Below are positions 1 to 5,094 of a stretch of 5,094 nt of DNA, piece by piece (the stretch's first letter is position 1; every line of letters begins with the position of its first letter). The translations under genes and the position numbers were made by a program. Under the pieces are notes generated by a model. The model was given only the letters and a program-made list of their open reading frames with translations, did not search any database and was not told where the DNA came from. This stretch comes from Chromatiales bacterium (lineage in GTDB: Bacteria; Pseudomonadota; Gammaproteobacteria; Steroidobacterales; GCA-2729495): positions 1-5,094 of the forward strand of contig JAUWKW010000130.1 in the NCBI GenBank assembly GCA_030614035.1. Reading direction: 5' to 3'.

Positions 1-599
1 CGCCAAAAGCTGCAAGAGATGCCGGCTTCGTCGCCGTGCTCAAGCTATGTGAGACTGTGGCCCACAGGCCGGTTCGACCGCTGCACGTTGCGCTGACATT
101 GCCGGCCGAGGACAAATCGCACCGCTACGAAGAACTGTTTCGATGCCCGATCGCATACGGCCAGGACAAGCAAGTTTGGGTTTTTGCCGCGGCTGATCTC
201 GAGGAACCGCTGACCGGATCCATACCGGAGGTCGCGACCGCGACCGATCGCATCGCCGAAACTTACATCGCATCGCTGGACCAAAACACCGTCGCGACTG
301 CGGTGCGGCAAATGTTGGTGCAGATGCTGCCGGCGGGCAAAGCGGATCAGGAAACGATTGCGAAGCGCCTGTATCGAAGCACGAGTACCCTGCAACGACA
401 GCTCGGCGCGGAGAACACGAATTATCGGCACATTCTCGAGTCGACCCGACGCGACCTGGCGGAGCACTACCTGTCGGCAAGCGAGTACTCGCAAGCGCAA
501 ATAGCGTTTATGGTCGGCTTCGCCGACCAAAGTAACTTTGCGCGAGCGTTCAAGCGATGGACGGGCGTCAGTCCGGGCGAATACCAGAAAGCGGCCTGA
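1..599 (+). CDS. AraC-family transcriptional regulator, C-terminal part (5' end outside window)
   Basis: This is a cytoplasmic DNA-binding regulator. The frame is open from the left edge (first full codon at position 3), so the protein is truncated at its N-terminus; the GTG at 36 is an internal valine rather than a credible start. About 198 residues are visible. The first ~70 match the end of the arabinose-binding-like sensor domain of OruR/ArgR-type AraC proteins: RPVRPLHVAL followed by YEELFRCPIAYG and a final 'LEEPL'. The last ~90 residues are the double helix-turn-helix: ETIAKRLYRSTSTLQRQL is the first motif, and QIAFMVGFADQSNFARAFKRW then TGVSPGEYQ is the hallmark second motif. Full-length relatives are about 330-350 residues, so roughly 140 are missing. 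The ligand and target genes cannot be read from the sequence. It converges with the next gene (78-bp gap). Confidence 0.93.
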   Translation, partial: PKAARDAGFVAVLKLCETVAHRPVRPLHVALTLPAEDKSHRYEELFRCPIAYGQDKQVWVFAAADLEEPLTGSIPEVATATDRIAETYIASLDQNTVATAVRQMLVQMLPAGKADQETIAKRLYRSTSTLQRQLGAENTNYRHILESTRRDLAEHYLSASEYSQAQIAFMVGFADQSNFARAFKRWTGVSPGEYQKAA

Positions 600-677
600 T
601 GCGTATAAGTGGCAACACGGACGATTCCGTACGACTCGTTGCGGTGGTCCGACCCGCTCTTCCCCATAAGTCCGGCC

Positions 678-1496
678 TTAGCGATTCTTCCGCCGGATGC
701 TGCGCACGATGTAGCCACCGGACCGCTCGTCCATTTCCAGATCTATCAGGTCGCGGGCCTGCGCCTCCTCCAGCAAATCGTTAAATGAGCTGAATCCATA
801 GTAGGTTTCGTTGAATTGTGGTCTGCGACGTTTCAAGGTCTGTTTGATCATCGATCCCCAGAGTTTCGATCGATCGCCGCGCTCGGAATAAAGCGCTTCG
901 GTTGTATCCAGGACAAGGTCGATTGCTTCCTGCACCAGATCGGGTTTCGTTTTTGTCTTCTCGCCGGATTTCATTGACCCGGCTTTGCCGGTTTTGGTCT
1001 TTTTGGTTTTTCGCATTGCTGCTGTTGGTTTGGCAACCAGGTCATCGTAATAGATAAACTCATCACAGTTGGCGATGAGAAGATCCGAGGTCGAGTTCTT
1101 TACCCCGACGCCGATCACGGTCTTTGCATTCTCACGCAATTTGCTGACCAGTGGAGAAAAATCCGAATCACCGGAAATGATGACGAAGGTATCGATGTGT
1201 TCTTTCGTGTAACAGAGATCGAGTGCATCGACCACCATGCGGATGTCCGCCGAGTTTTTGCCGGACAATCTCACATGCGGGATCTCGATCAGTTCGAATG
1301 CCGCCTCGTGCATCACTGCCTTGAACTGCTTGTAGCGATCCCAGTCGCAGTAGGCCTTCTTGGTGACAATGCTGCCCTTGACCAGTAGTCGTTCAAGAAC
1401 TAACTGGATATCGAACTTGGCGTATTTAGCATCGCGCACACCGAGCGCAATGTTTTCGAAATCACAAAATAATGCAAGATTACCTTCCGCACTCAT
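678..1496 (-). CDS. NYN-domain (LabA/DUF88-like) protein with C-terminal OST-HTH/LOTUS domain
   Basis: Predicted cytoplasmic protein of 272 residues, probably a PIN-like metal-dependent RNase or RNA-binding protein. Residues ~5-152 form the NYN domain. The acidic positions expected of the PIN/NYN fold are present: D12 in CDFEN, D84 in NSADIRMVVD, and D110/D112 in ISGDSDFSPL, followed by VIGVGVKNSTSDLLIANCDEF. Residues ~157-186 are a lysine- and threonine-rich linker. Residues ~187-268 match an OST-HTH/LOTUS domain (QEAIDLVLDT, SKLWGSMIKQTLKRRRP, FSSFNDLLEEA, SGGYIV), a module known to bind RNA. I chose ATG 1496 over GTG 1502 because GGGAGG lies 8 bases before the ATG but only 2 before the GTG. 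The domain order is common in bacterial DUF88 proteins; the substrate of this one is unknown. It is transcribed in the same direction as the transposase 207 bp upstream and seems unrelated to it. Confidence 0.9.
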   Translation of the reverse strand: MSAEGNLALFCDFENIALGVRDAKYAKFDIQLVLERLLVKGSIVTKKAYCDWDRYKQFKAVMHEAAFELIEIPHVRLSGKNSADIRMVVDALDLCYTKEHIDTFVIISGDSDFSPLVSKLRENAKTVIGVGVKNSTSDLLIANCDEFIYYDDLVAKPTAAMRKTKKTKTGKAGSMKSGEKTKTKPDLVQEAIDLVLDTTEALYSERGDRSKLWGSMIKQTLKRRRPQFNETYYGFSSFNDLLEEAQARDLIDLEMDERSGGYIVRSIRRKNR

Positions 1497-1504
1497 GCAC
1501 ACGA

Positions 1505-1510
1505 CCTCCC
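1505..1510 (-). promoter_or_regulatory. Shine-Dalgarno site GGGAGG fixing the NYN-LOTUS start
   Basis: On the minus strand GGGAGG is followed by 8 bases and then ATG (1496-1494). The upstream in-frame GTG (1502-1500) is only 2 bases from this site, so the ATG is the better start. The protein then begins MSAEGNLALF. Confidence 0.7.
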
Positions 1511-1537
1511 TGATTTCTGCACATATTAGCGTAGCTG

Positions 1538-1550
1538 GGGGTCGGACCCC
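1538..1550. repeat. Short perfect inverted repeat GGGGTC-G-GACCCC
   Basis: Six-base complementary arms flank a single G. It lies about 40 bp upstream of the NYN-LOTUS start codon. A 1-nt loop means the hairpin would open to a shorter stem with a 3-5 nt loop. No T-run follows on either strand, so it is not a standard intrinsic terminator. It could be an operator-like dyad or a remnant of a REP-type element; I cannot decide from one copy. Confidence 0.5.
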
Positions 1551-1570
1551 ACTTAGCTCGAGCAGACCTC

Positions 1571-1598
1571 CGTTACGGCCTCGTCGATGGCCGCAACG
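1571..1598. repeat. Hairpin-forming inverted repeat, 10-bp arms with 8-nt loop
   Basis: CGTTACGGCC (1571-1580) and GGCCGCAACG (1589-1598) are complementary at 9 of 10 positions around the loop TCGTCGAT. The exception is A·C on the plus strand and a G·U wobble in minus-strand RNA, so the minus-strand transcript would form a continuous 10-bp stem. It sits between the CTAACGG repeat cluster and the NYN-LOTUS gene. No T-run follows. The same stretch also reads as a short coding-like piece (GHPIVAAIDEAVTEVCSS, then TAA) on the minus strand, which may explain part of the symmetry. Confidence 0.5.
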
Positions 1599-1607
1599 AT
1601 TGGGTGC

Positions 1608-1703
1608 CCTAACGGTGCCGCCTAACGGTGCCGGTGGTAGCTTTATGCCCTAACGAGCCGCCCTAACGGTGCCCGCTAACGGTGCCGGTGGTAGCTTTAT
1701 AGC
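1608..1703 (+). repeat. Left REP-like repeat cluster (five CTAACG units, two long copies)
   Basis: CTAACG occurs five times (1609, 1622, 1650, 1663, 1676), four of them continuing as CTAACGGTGCC; the 1650 copy is degenerate (CTAACGAGCC). Two units extend into an identical 24-bp direct repeat (1623-1646 and 1677-1700) that ends in GGTGGTAGCTTTAT. The 17-bp core CGGTGCCGGTGGTAGCT (1626-1642, 1680-1696) recurs in inverted orientation on the other side of the transposase. The segment 1680-1703 is identical over 24 bases to the reverse complement of 2724-2747, and its last base touches the transposase stop codon at 1704. Confidence 0.9.
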
Positions 1704-2600
1704 TTATTCCATCTTGTCACGGAGTCGGCTAACGGCACGCGAGATAACCGGTTGAGATCGCCCGAATCGTCTCGCGATCTCCGTCACTGTAGCGACGCCG
1801 GCATCCACTGCATTCAGGGCTATTTCGGCCCGGATCTTTGCATTGGCGCGCGAACGGGAGCGAGTCGCCAGCTGAGCTTCGGTCACACCGTATCGGCGGC
1901 AGACCACGTCTATCAATTGGTCCAGAGACTCGAATTCGGGCTTGGGATTTGCATCTCCCAAAACCGGATCGCGCCATTCGTCGTCTCCCAGCACCCGGTG
2001 ATCATTGGACGACACACCCCGAAACTTCTCAATAATCGATGGCGGCTGTTTTTCACCAACAAATTCAACATACTGACGCCGCGCCGAACGTAGATTCGCA
2101 TTGAACAACGAGAAAACGGCATCGGTGATTAGCCAAGGCGTTCGGACGTTGCCCATATAGGCATGGTGACTACACCATCTGTAATCGCCGATCTTGCTTA
2201 CAATCCCGGCACGCTGCGGATTGTGGTGTATGTATCGTACGAGCTCCAGCAGGTAGTCATCTTCTTTGACCAGAATTGCCCTGTGTCGCCGCTCGAACAC
2301 ATGGCCAGAGCGACCGGTTTGTCGGTTGAACACTTTCGCGTAACGGCTCAGCAATGAGCCCATGAATCGCCCGAGCGCTTTCTCTCCCGCCCGAATGACG
2401 ATGTGGACATGGTTTATCATCCAGCAGTAGGCATGGACCTGATGCTTGTGCTTCTGCAACCCTTTTTGCAGCAACTGCTCCCAGAGTAGCCGATCACTAT
2501 CGCCCAGGAAGATATCCTGCTTGCCGTTTCCGCGTGCAATGACATGGTAGAAGCCGCCCGGCACATGTAGACGAGGTTTTCGAGGCAATGAATTCTCCAT
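1704..2600 (-). CDS. REP-associated tyrosine transposase (RAYT, Y1/HUH family) with C-terminal HTH
   Basis: This is an HUH single-strand DNA nuclease of the IS200/IS605-like Y1 superfamily; relatives cut and join REP hairpins. It has 298 residues from ATG 2600. The N-terminal signature PRKPRLHVPGGFYHVIARGN (6-25) is followed by the metal-binding HUH motif HVH (64-66, within WMINHVHIVI) and the predicted nucleophile Y123 in VRYIHHNPQRAG, so the active site looks intact. SGHVFERRHRAILV (98-111) is also typical. Residues ~224-298 form a DnaA-like helix-turn-helix extension (SLDQLIDVVCRRYGVTEAQL, then IARRFGRSQPVISRAVSRL), as in longer RAYTs. The start is uncertain: ATG 2600 has no properly spaced ribosome site, whereas TTG 2588 has GGAG 6 bases upstream and gives MPRKPRL, a usual family beginning. 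There is no frameshift or stop. It stands alone on its strand, with repeats abutting its stop codon. Confidence 0.94.
   Translation of the reverse strand: MENSLPRKPRLHVPGGFYHVIARGNGKQDIFLGDSDRLLWEQLLQKGLQKHKHQVHAYCWMINHVHIVIRAGEKALGRFMGSLLSRYAKVFNRQTGRSGHVFERRHRAILVKEDDYLLELVRYIHHNPQRAGIVSKIGDYRWCSHHAYMGNVRTPWLITDAVFSLFNANLRSARRQYVEFVGEKQPPSIIEKFRGVSSNDHRVLGDDEWRDPVLGDANPKPEFESLDQLIDVVCRRYGVTEAQLATRSRSRANAKIRAEIALNAVDAGVATVTEIARRFGRSQPVISRAVSRLRDKME
2595..2598 (-). promoter_or_regulatory. Possible ribosome binding site GGAG favouring a TTG start for the RAYT
   Basis: GGAG is formed by the end of the ATG codon and the next codon (ATGGAG). Six bases later comes TTG (2588-2586), which begins PRKPRLHVPGG. 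The ATG itself has only AGGG directly touching it. If the TTG is used, the protein has 294 residues. Confidence 0.4.
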
Positions 2601-2667
2601 CCCTGAGTGGATTGCATCGGATCAATCTAGTATTGGGAGCTCCGAGCAGCAACGATTGTTTTTGAGG

Positions 2668-2682
2668 CAAACAGGCTGTTTG
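2668..2682. promoter_or_regulatory. 15-bp perfect dyad in the RAYT leader, possible operator
   Basis: CAAACAG-G-CTGTTTG has 7-base perfectly complementary arms around one G. It lies 67 bases upstream of the RAYT ATG, between the right repeat cluster and the gene, where a promoter would be expected. Such an odd-length dyad fits a dimeric repressor site, but no repressor is identified. I found only a weak promoter candidate downstream of it (TTGCTG, 17 bases, TAGATT on the minus strand). Confidence 0.35.
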
Positions 2683-2746
2683 GGCTATTAGCGGCAACCG
2701 AGGTGGGTGCAGAATATGGTTAGGCTATAAAGCTACCACCGGCACC

Positions 2747-2772
2747 GGTTAGTTCGGTTAGTTCGGTTAGTT
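2747..2772 (+). repeat. Tandem repeat of GGTTAGTTC, nearly three units
   Basis: Units start at 2747, 2756 and 2765; the third lacks the final C and runs into an A-tract (2773-2778). They lie between the two 35-bp copies and share GGTTAG with both, so they probably arose by slippage or local duplication of the repeat end. Confidence 0.85.
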
Positions 2773-2803
2773 AAAAAACGGTTAGGCTATATAGCTACCA
2801 CCG
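2773..2803 (-). terminator. Possible intrinsic terminator of the receptor/ligase operon, built from the REP-like copy
   Basis: Reading leftwards from the substrate-binding-protein stop, the minus strand shows GGTAGCTATATAGCCTAACC followed by G and six T. The centre GCTATATAGC pairs perfectly. Outward, TA pairs with TA and GG with CC, with two single-base bulges (a C and an A). A stem followed by a T-run about 15-40 bases after a stop codon is the expected position for a terminator. The AT-rich centre leaves little loop, so the hairpin is imperfect. Confidence 0.45.
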
Positions 2804-2814
2804 GCACCGGATAG

Positions 2815-4005
2815 CTAGAACGGGAGTCTTTCCTCGGCGACCTGCCACTCGCTGTTTACAACCTCGTACAGGTACAGGTAGTCGCCTCCCTGGTGTTTCG
2901 TGGGGCTGAATGTCAGCGAGGGACCGCCAAAAGGATCTTCGTAATTGCGGATCGTCTCGAGCGCGGCCAACACTTTTTCAGTCGTAAGATCCGGGCCTGC
3001 TGCTTCGAGTGCGCGCACGGTCAGGTCCGCGATGACGTAGCCGATGATTGACTGCGCCGCCGGTTCCTCGTCGAACAGTTCCAGGTAGCGTGCGTACCAC
3101 TGGGCCTCCCAGCTATCGGGTTCTGCCGACTTGAATGGCGGCATATAGAATGATGCGACGGTGTACAGCCCTTCGGTTCGCGAGTCACTGGCGTGTGCGA
3201 CTTCGGGCACATAGGAAACCATGTTGCCGATGATAGGTGCATCCCAACCGGCATCCCGGGCGGACGAATACAGAAGAATCGCATCTGTGACAAACGGACC
3301 TAGAACCAGTAACTCGCAGCCCGAATTTTTTATAGCTGTCACCGTGCCCGTGAAATCCGTCTCCGCCCGCTTGTGGCGGCCAACGTAGGCAACGTCCAGT
3401 CCCAGTTCTTCGACGGCCTGATGAAAACCAACTTCAACCTCGGCACCATAGTCGTTAGCCTGCGCCTGCAGACAGACGGACTTGATGTCGTGTTTCTCGA
3501 CCATGTAAACCATGCCGGCACGTGCCTGATCGCGGTAACTCACGAAGTAGCTGAATTTCATTGGGTGCAAGGGTTCATACATTTGCACGGCGGCTGATAT
3601 CGGGAACAAGTTCGGTACGTCAGCCTCGAACATGCGCGGCATGCCCGCGATGTTCATGGGCGTGCCCATAGCACCGCCCATCAGGAAGATGTTATCGACA
3701 TTGAGCAGCTTGTTCGTCGCCTTCACTGCATTGGGCATCTGGTACTGGCTGTCCTCGACGATGAATTCGATCTTGCGACCGTGGATACCGCCAGCGGCAT
3801 TGGCCTCGTCAAAGCGCATGCGCTGCCCGGTGGTCGCGGGAACGCCCCAGATCGCGAGATTGCCCGAGAGATCCGTGGGCGAACCAATTTTTATCGAGAT
3901 GGCCGTTACGCCACGCGGCATTCCATCCGACGCGCTATCGTCGGCGCCCCCGCAGCCGGCCAGTACGAACATCGCTGCCATTTCTACGATAGCTATTTTC
4001 TTCAT
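2815..4005 (-). CDS. ABC transporter substrate-binding lipoprotein, branched-chain amino acid (LivK/Peripla_BP_6) type
   Basis: Periplasmic solute receptor for a HAAT-type ABC importer, 396 residues. Start ATG 4005 is chosen over the in-frame ATG 4050 because it begins a lipoprotein signal peptide, MKKIAIVEMAAMFVLAGC, with lipobox LAGC (Cys18), and because 4050 lies inside the preceding gene. An AGGG sits 6 bases before this ATG. The mature protein opens with IKIGSPTDLSGNLAIWG, the usual first strand and ligand loop, then FDEANAAGGIHGRKIEFIVEDSQY and an ANDYGAEVEVGFHQAVEELG segment of the second lobe. The C-terminus is LTFSPTKHQGGDYLYLYEV. Length fits the family. The ligand is not predictable; relatives bind branched-chain amino acids, amides, urea or aromatic and fatty acids. 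A glutamate (E8) within the hydrophobic signal segment is unusual. It lies 22 bp after the ligase stop, so the two are likely cotranscribed. No permease or ATPase gene follows. Confidence 0.92.
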   Translation of the reverse strand: MKKIAIVEMAAMFVLAGCGGADDSASDGMPRGVTAISIKIGSPTDLSGNLAIWGVPATTGQRMRFDEANAAGGIHGRKIEFIVEDSQYQMPNAVKATNKLLNVDNIFLMGGAMGTPMNIAGMPRMFEADVPNLFPISAAVQMYEPLHPMKFSYFVSYRDQARAGMVYMVEKHDIKSVCLQAQANDYGAEVEVGFHQAVEELGLDVAYVGRHKRAETDFTGTVTAIKNSGCELLVLGPFVTDAILLYSSARDAGWDAPIIGNMVSYVPEVAHASDSRTEGLYTVASFYMPPFKSAEPDSWEAQWYARYLELFDEEPAAQSIIGYVIADLTVRALEAAGPDLTTEKVLAALETIRNYEDPFGGPSLTFSPTKHQGGDYLYLYEVVNSEWQVAEERLPF

Positions 4006-4027
4006 TGCAGGCCCTATTAACCCTCTC

Positions 4028-5094
4028 TCATTGGCCGTACATACTATCAATCAATTCACCGTATTTGTTGCTTACAAAACTGCGCTTGAGTTTCATGGTC
4101 GGTGTCAGTTCTTCATCCTCGGCCGTCAGGAGCACATCAATCAGGCGAAATTGCTTGACCTGCTCGACCGATGAAAATTCCTTGTTGACGCGTGCAATTT
4201 CATTGCCGATCAGTTCCACGACCTCAGGTCTCGAGCACAAGGAACGATAGTCGGTAAACGGCACCGAATGCGTTTGCGCGTAGTGTTCAACGTTTTCGTG
4301 GTCAATCATGATGAGGCAAGTCAGATATTTGCGCGCATCGCCGATAACGACGGCATCGGAAATGTAAGGCGAAAACTTCAGCTCGTTCTCTATCACCGAC
4401 GGCGTTATGTTCTTGCCGCCCGCCGTGATGATGATGTCCTTGAGTCGATCCGTAATCGTCAGATAGCCTTCTTCGTCCAGCTCGCCGACGTCGCCGGTGT
4501 GTACCCAGCCATCGACGATCGTCTCGGCAGTTCTTTCGGGCAGGTTCAGGTAGCCGTCGAACTGGCCGATCGAACGCGCGACGATCTCGCCGTTGTCGTC
4601 GATCCGCACCTCGGTGCCGGGAATTGCCGCGCCAACGCTGCCCTGGCGAATTACCCCTTTGCGCGTGGTCGTAATGATGCCGAGTTCCGTCTGTCCCCAA
4701 AGCTCATCTATGGCTAAGCCAATGGCCAGGTACCACCTGAGCAATGATGGTGAAATCGGCGCGGCACCCGTGGCGGCCGAGTGTGCGCGATCGAATCCGA
4801 GCAGTTTCTTGACGTTGCGAAACACGAGCCGATCCGCAAGACCGAAAAGCAACTTGTCGAGAAGATTCAAAGGCTCACCGGCGACAAGTTTGTCGGCCCG
4901 GCGCATGCCTTTCGCAAGCGCAACCTTATAGGCTTTTTGACCGATCCAGGTCGCCTCGGAGATCGCCGTCGTAACTCGCGAATAGAACTTCTCCCAAACG
5001 CGCGGCACTGCGAAAATATAAGTCGGAGACAACTCCTGCAGATTTTGCGCGACCGTCTCGGGACTCTCCGCGAAATTGATCGTTGCACCCTGTG
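4028..5094 (-). CDS. Long-chain acyl-CoA ligase, AMP-forming (FAA1/FadD15-like), C-terminal part; 5' end outside window
   Basis: This ANL-superfamily enzyme activates a carboxylic acid with ATP and joins it to CoA. The frame is open to the right edge, giving 354 visible residues; the TTG at 5032 is an internal leucine, not a start. The visible part begins in the N-terminal domain with INFAESPETVAQNLQELSPT then FAVPRVWEKF, typical of eukaryote-like long-chain ligases. It continues with DELWGQTELG (adenylate-binding motif), VHTGDVGELDEEGYL (ribose-contacting Asp), DRLKDIIITAGGKNITPS (hinge), and near the end LTPTMKLKR, which carries the expected catalytic lysine. The ATP-phosphate loop and about 250 N-terminal residues lie outside. 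All visible motifs are intact. It is the upstream gene of a pair with the substrate-binding protein, suggesting coupling of uptake and CoA activation; substrate chain length or ring type is unknown. Confidence 0.93.
   Translation of the reverse strand, partial: QGATINFAESPETVAQNLQELSPTYIFAVPRVWEKFYSRVTTAISEATWIGQKAYKVALAKGMRRADKLVAGEPLNLLDKLLFGLADRLVFRNVKKLLGFDRAHSAATGAAPISPSLLRWYLAIGLAIDELWGQTELGIITTTRKGVIRQGSVGAAIPGTEVRIDDNGEIVARSIGQFDGYLNLPERTAETIVDGWVHTGDVGELDEEGYLTITDRLKDIIITAGGKNITPSVIENELKFSPYISDAVVIGDARKYLTCLIMIDHENVEHYAQTHSVPFTDYRSLCSRPEVVELIGNEIARVNKEFSSVEQVKQFRLIDVLLTAEDEELTPTMKLKRSFVSNKYGELIDSMYGQ

Larger units (their letters stand above)
1608..2814. mobile_element. RAYT gene with flanking inverted REP-like clusters (REPtron-like unit)
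   Basis: A single Y1/HUH transposase gene is enclosed by two clusters of the same short repeat in opposite orientations: two long copies on the left pointing right and two long copies on the right pointing left. Known TnpA_REP (RAYT) genes are typically flanked by REP sequences on which the enzyme acts, and are usually single-copy and domesticated rather than actively jumping. I see no target-site duplication, and the outer boundaries are uncertain by some tens of bases. Calling this a unit is an inference from the symmetry. The transposase identity and the inverted repeats are seen directly. Confidence 0.7.
2718..2814 (-). repeat. Right REP-like repeat cluster (two 35-bp copies, inverted relative to left cluster)
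   Basis: Two copies, 2718-2752 and 2780-2814, match at 33 of 35 positions. Each reads on the plus strand GGTTAGGCTATA(A/T)AGC, then TACCACCGGCACCGG, then (T/A)TAG. The 17-bp core AGCTACCACCGGCACCG (2731-2747, 2793-2809) is the exact reverse complement of the core in the left cluster. The second copy contains the perfect dyad GCTATATAGC (2786-2795), with one mismatch in the first (GCTATAAAGC). The last base of the second copy adjoins the stop codon of the substrate-binding protein at 2815. Confidence 0.9.

Noticed and set aside
40..530. Minus-strand open frames opposite the AraC gene
   Set aside because: They overlap a strongly recognisable AraC helix-turn-helix frame and have arginine/proline/cysteine-rich compositions typical of shadow frames.
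617..630. Small hairpin ACGGA-CGAT-TCCGT in the gap between the convergent AraC and NYN genes
   Set aside because: The stem is only 5 bp with no T-run on either side, so it is not convincing as a bidirectional terminator.
1511..1535. Promoter for the NYN gene, using TAATAT on the minus strand as a -10 element
   Set aside because: Only 4 of 6 bases match and no -35 box occurs at a suitable distance.
1360..1653. Plus-strand open frame covering the NYN gene start and the left repeat cluster
   Set aside because: It is built from antisense of the NYN N-terminus and low-complexity repeat sequence; there is no domain or start signal.
1729..1738. CTAACGGCAC inside the 3' end of the transposase gene as a sixth left repeat unit
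   Set aside because: It lies in the conserved helix-turn-helix coding region and does not continue into the repeat core, so the match is probably chance.
1608..2814. Possibility that the repeats are a CRISPR array or replication iterons
   Set aside because: Spacing is irregular, spacers are not unique or equal in length, orientation flips across a transposase gene, and there is no cas or rep gene.
3632..4174. Long plus-strand open frame opposite the receptor gene
   Set aside because: It is antisense to a clearly recognisable Peripla_BP_6 protein, has no ribosome site or familiar motifs, and looks like a codon-bias shadow.

Overview
The window looks like an ordinary bacterial chromosome segment of moderate-to-high GC, most likely from a proteobacterium and probably a gammaproteobacterium. 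That guess rests on the gene families present: an AraC regulator with the arabinose-binding-like sensor type, a REP-associated tyrosine transposase with a C-terminal DnaA-like helix-turn-helix, and a lipoprotein branched-chain amino acid type receptor beside an acyl-CoA ligase. No RNA gene, CRISPR array or prophage is visible.

Layout. Positions 1-599 (+) hold the C-terminal part of an AraC-family regulator cut by the left edge. It converges on a NYN-domain (LabA/DUF88-like) protein with a C-terminal OST-HTH/LOTUS domain (678-1496, -). Positions 1497-1703 are non-coding and contain two short hairpins followed by a cluster of CTAACGGTGCC-type repeats. Next is a REP-associated tyrosine transposase (RAYT, 1704-2600, -), then about 115 bp of leader, then a second repeat cluster (2718-2814). 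The second cluster carries the same 17-bp core as the first but in inverted orientation. The right part (2815-5094, -) is an apparent operon reading leftwards: a 5'-truncated long-chain acyl-CoA ligase (AMP-forming), then 22 bp later a lipoprotein substrate-binding protein of the LivK/Peripla_BP_6 type.

The most distinctive unit is 1608-2814, about 1.2 kb: a single RAYT gene bracketed by inverted repeat clusters that abut stop codons at both inner and outer edges. This is the REPtron-like architecture known for TnpA_REP genes. Its repeats contain GGTAG and GTTAG boxes and a GCTATA(A/T)AGC dyad, and I do not recognise them as a described REP family. The outermost right copy begins on the base next to the substrate-binding-protein stop codon. 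Read with that gene, it forms an imperfect hairpin followed by six T, so it may serve as the operon's terminator.

Functionally, the ligase and receptor probably work together in uptake and CoA activation of a carboxylic acid (fatty, aromatic or branched-chain), with permease and ATPase genes elsewhere. The AraC regulator and the NYN-LOTUS protein have no visible link to that operon.
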